64,000 bases of DNA from Pelodera strongyloides (taxonomy: Eukaryota; Nematoda; Chromadorea; Rhabditida; Rhabditidae). The position numbers and the translations under genes were made by a program. Shown in pieces: positions 61,601 to 64,000 of the stretch (position 1 is the first letter of the stretch; every line of letters begins with the position of its first letter). Under the pieces are notes generated by a model, which saw only the letters and a list, made by a program, of their open reading frames with translations, did not search any database and was not told where the DNA came from. Location: contig JAANDG010000063.1 in assembly GCA_036852015.1 (NCBI GenBank), positions 248,001 to 312,000 of the forward strand. Direction: 5' to 3'.

Positions 61601-64000
61601 TAAACAACGAGCAGCTTCCATACCCTTTCTTCCCTAGACTCCGAATCGTGTGACGCACTTAGAATGGACCGCGAAACCTAGGAACAGAAACAAATCAGCA
61701 CCCTTTTTTCTAGTTTTACCAAATCCGTTACAAAATTTTCGGAATTGGAGAGTTATTGTAAAAAAAACACTGAGGGAACACCAGACAAATAATCAAAATG
61801 TAAAATCGATATACCTCATCAGCAATGACGGTTCCTGGTGTGTATCTACCGCATGAGCAAGTACACAAACATTTCTCCTTCTTTGCTGTCCCTTGATTCG
61901 CCCCTTCCACGAGTTTCACGAACATGTCTCTGAATAATTCGTCGATAATATCAGCTACTTATTCAAAGGTGACTCTCGCGTCGATGTCCTCCTTGACGTT
62001 ATTTGTTCTAGAATCTGCAGACTATTACTTACCTAGGTATCGTCACCATAGAATTGTCCATTTGTGTATTCATATTTGTTCCAAGTGTCGTGTGTGATGT
62101 GGGCGGGATGCTGGATGTGAGCGGGCTGCCAAGACAATTGCCCAATGACGGAGTCATGGTCGGAGGCAGCAACGGCGCAGCAGGGGGAGGCAGAGTTGCT
62201 GCTACAGCAGCTGCCGCCTGTGCGGCCACAATATCCTGCATTTGTTGCGCAACTTGAACCTGAAAAATATCAAACAATATAGGGAGCTGCCCAAAAATGC
62301 AAATCCGATTCTAAGCATGATGCTGCATCAAGTAAAAAGGAATAGCTCTGTACTTACTTGTGCGACGGCAAGTTGTGCTTGGGCCATTGTGAGTGCATTG
62401 GGAACCGGAGGAACCGCTAGAAAAATGTATAAGGTTAGACGTGTAAATGAAATTGAGATTGCATTACAGCTAAGTCCAAGTCTTACAATACATAACCATA
62501 CAATTAATTAAACATACTAGGAGGCAACCCATCGTTTACTGCCGGTGGTCTGAATCCGGCTTGTCCAGAAGTGCCCATCAAAGACGTACAAGACGCAGCC
62601 ACCTCCATAGCCGTAGGTTGTCCGGAAGTGTTGATATCTAAAAGATAAATGACGTGTGACCTATTACGTTTGTCAACGCTAGCCACTTCTCTACCCGCCA
62701 TCATATTTGAGGCAGCTTTATTTGCATTAGCGTTGGAATTTGAGATGATGCGATAAAAATGCATATTATGAGATCAAGAAGCTACCTGCAGTCACATCAC
62801 TCAATGAATGTGCGGACGATGTCGTTACTGATTCCAGTAGATTCTGACACAACGGTGATGTTGAACACAGTGGAAGATCGGGCAAGGGACTATAATGACG
62901 GACATATCCCAAACAACCAAAATAATTATAAAATTGTTTACCACAGGAAGGTCCTACTGTATCCTATGTGTGTGTGCACGAGAAATCCCATTAGTGATAA
63001 TGGTATTATGCAAAAAATAATCTCAAAACAATTCTCATCGAAACGTAAATCGAAAACAACGAGTTAGATCAACAATCAAGTAACATAATGGTGGAAATAG
63101 TGCTGAAAAGTTAATCCGAACAACTATTTCGGATGAACTTTTCCACTTTAAGTCAAAATGAGGACTAGTTCAGAAAGGAATTTTTAAAAGACCTACATAT
63201 TCACAGACTGGGTCCTGTGTCGGTTGATAGATGAAGGTAATGCCCTATTCTGTGGAAGTAGAATCGGTGGTGGCTGAACGATCGGAGACTCCATTAACGA
63301 CGATGACTCGGTTAAAGAGAGTCTATTAGACTTCACGCGACCGACTAGACTTGAAGGCCCGGAAGGCAGATCCGAGGGTTGTGCAACTGGCACAATGGGC
63401 ACATTTGGCATGCGGGCTGACATCGGCTGGCCAACGGTGAGTGGCACGGAAGATAAACCGGGCTGCTAAAATTCAAAATATACAAAGGGTTGCCACAGAA
63501 AGAAATGCATGATAATGTAGTTACTTGATAATATATGACGCATTTAATGAAATGAAGTTTCTCGTAACATCTAAGAACCTAAGAACTCACCGCGTGCAGT
63601 ACCTGTGCTTGGTTTAGTGTCTGAATGTTCGGAACGGGTAAAGTTGTTGGCGACATCGTGTTAGATAGCGGTAGAATGGGGGAAGACACCTGTATGTACA
63701 AAAACATAAATACCAACTTAATTGAGTTTTTTGTTGTAGACAGGTCCTTTAACTGTGCAAAACAATACCTGCGAGGAGGACTGTGATTCACCGCCGGGGA
63801 CTGAAGGTACTGAACCGGGCTGCGAACGATCAGCCTTCGGGCTGGTATAATTCTAAACGGATTCGGAGTTAGTTCACTTGCCGCAAAGTAAGAGCAAAAC
63901 TGAGAAAAACGGCCAACCAGACAAGGGCATGTAAATATCGTACCGATCCGATAGTAGGAGGTTCGTCGGGACTTGTCTCACTCTTCACTCGAGACCTCGA
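58646..64000 (-). CDS. DAF-12/NHR-8-like nuclear hormone receptor: hinge and ligand-binding domain (5' end outside window)
   Basis: Twenty-one exons join in phase (2130 nt, 709 residues): 63944-64000 (cut by the edge), 63769-63852, 63591-63689, 63197-63465, 62786-62889, 62518-62637, 62358-62416, 62033-62259, 61815-61929, 61624-61677, 61387-61506, 61243-61300, 61027-61132, 60849-60927, 60645-60708, 60454-60521, 60293-60375, 59069-59221, 58871-58955, 58814-58852, 58646-58732. Residues 1-455 form a Pro/Ser/Gln/Ala-rich hinge starting SRSRVKSETSPDEPP, with a cysteine cluster CLCTCSC near residue 357. Residues 456-709 form the ligand-binding domain: LTNDDQEKITELI, MVNMADGAIRRLIR, the signature FKKLSQSDQILLVK, EYLILRGAM, and an AF-2 helix PLILEMI fitting the two-hydrophobic-x-E-two-hydrophobic rule. 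DAF-12 and its relatives bind sterol-derived hormones and control developmental arrest and, in parasites, infective-stage recovery. The DNA-binding domain must lie beyond position 64000. Confidence 0.85.

Noticed and set aside
1..64000. CRISPR arrays, rRNA genes, plasmid or phage genes
   Set aside because: No regularly spaced repeats, rRNA motifs or prokaryotic gene organisation; the window is eukaryotic.

Overview
This window is nuclear DNA of a nematode, most likely a clade V (rhabditid/strongylid-type) worm. The evidence is AT-rich spacer DNA, many small exons with TTTCAG-type acceptors and GTAAGT-type donors, possible trans-splice acceptors just 5' of start codons, and nematode-typical families: transthyretin-like proteins, ShK-domain secreted proteins and a DAF-12-type nuclear receptor. 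No prokaryotic, viral, plasmid or CRISPR structure was seen. Almost all genes are split, so simple ORF calls miss them. Exon models were built by hand from splice sites, reading-frame phase and protein pattern; none is backed by transcripts.

Layout. (1) About 2.0-8.5 kb, minus strand, possibly from 11.5 kb: 3' part of an ankyrin-repeat gene, with a 674-bp fold-back element just beyond its last confident exon. (2) 12.6-14.4 kb: a tandem duplication carrying two tRNA-Leu(CAG) genes. (3) 11.7-21.3 kb: fold-back elements, tRNA-like repeats and one possible Ser/Asn-rich minus-strand coding exon. (4) 22.1-22.9 kb, minus: an intronless retroelement ORF1-like gene broken by one frameshift. (5) 22.9-34.2 kb: gene desert with an 81-base A run and a 34-base G run. 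(6) 34.27-35.83 kb, plus: a four-exon gene for a small secreted six-cysteine protein with a GC-box/TATA promoter. (7) 37.5-38.1 kb: a rearranged fragment copied from the next gene. (8) 38.49-43.39 kb, minus: a 21-exon gene for a 747-residue secreted mosaic protein with three eight-cysteine modules, Thr-rich linkers and seven ShK domains. (9) 43.94-46.59 kb, minus: two tandem transthyretin-like genes. (10) 52.19-56.20 kb, plus: a seven-exon gene for a probable four-span membrane protein of unknown family. (11) 58.65-64.0 kb, minus: the 3' 21 exons of a DAF-12/NHR-8-like nuclear hormone receptor, with hinge and complete ligand-binding domain; the DNA-binding domain lies beyond the right edge.

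How the genes fit together. They are separate transcription units. The secreted set (six-cysteine protein, ShK mosaic, two transthyretin-like proteins) sits together at 34-47 kb, and the last three share a strand, but gaps of over 500 bp give no sign of an operon. The membrane gene and the receptor gene converge tail to tail. The strongest candidate for something undescribed is the ShK mosaic: a one-domain-per-exon-set architecture whose eight-cysteine module I cannot assign firmly, plus a signal-peptide-like reading frame inside its last intron that could feed a short single-ShK product.
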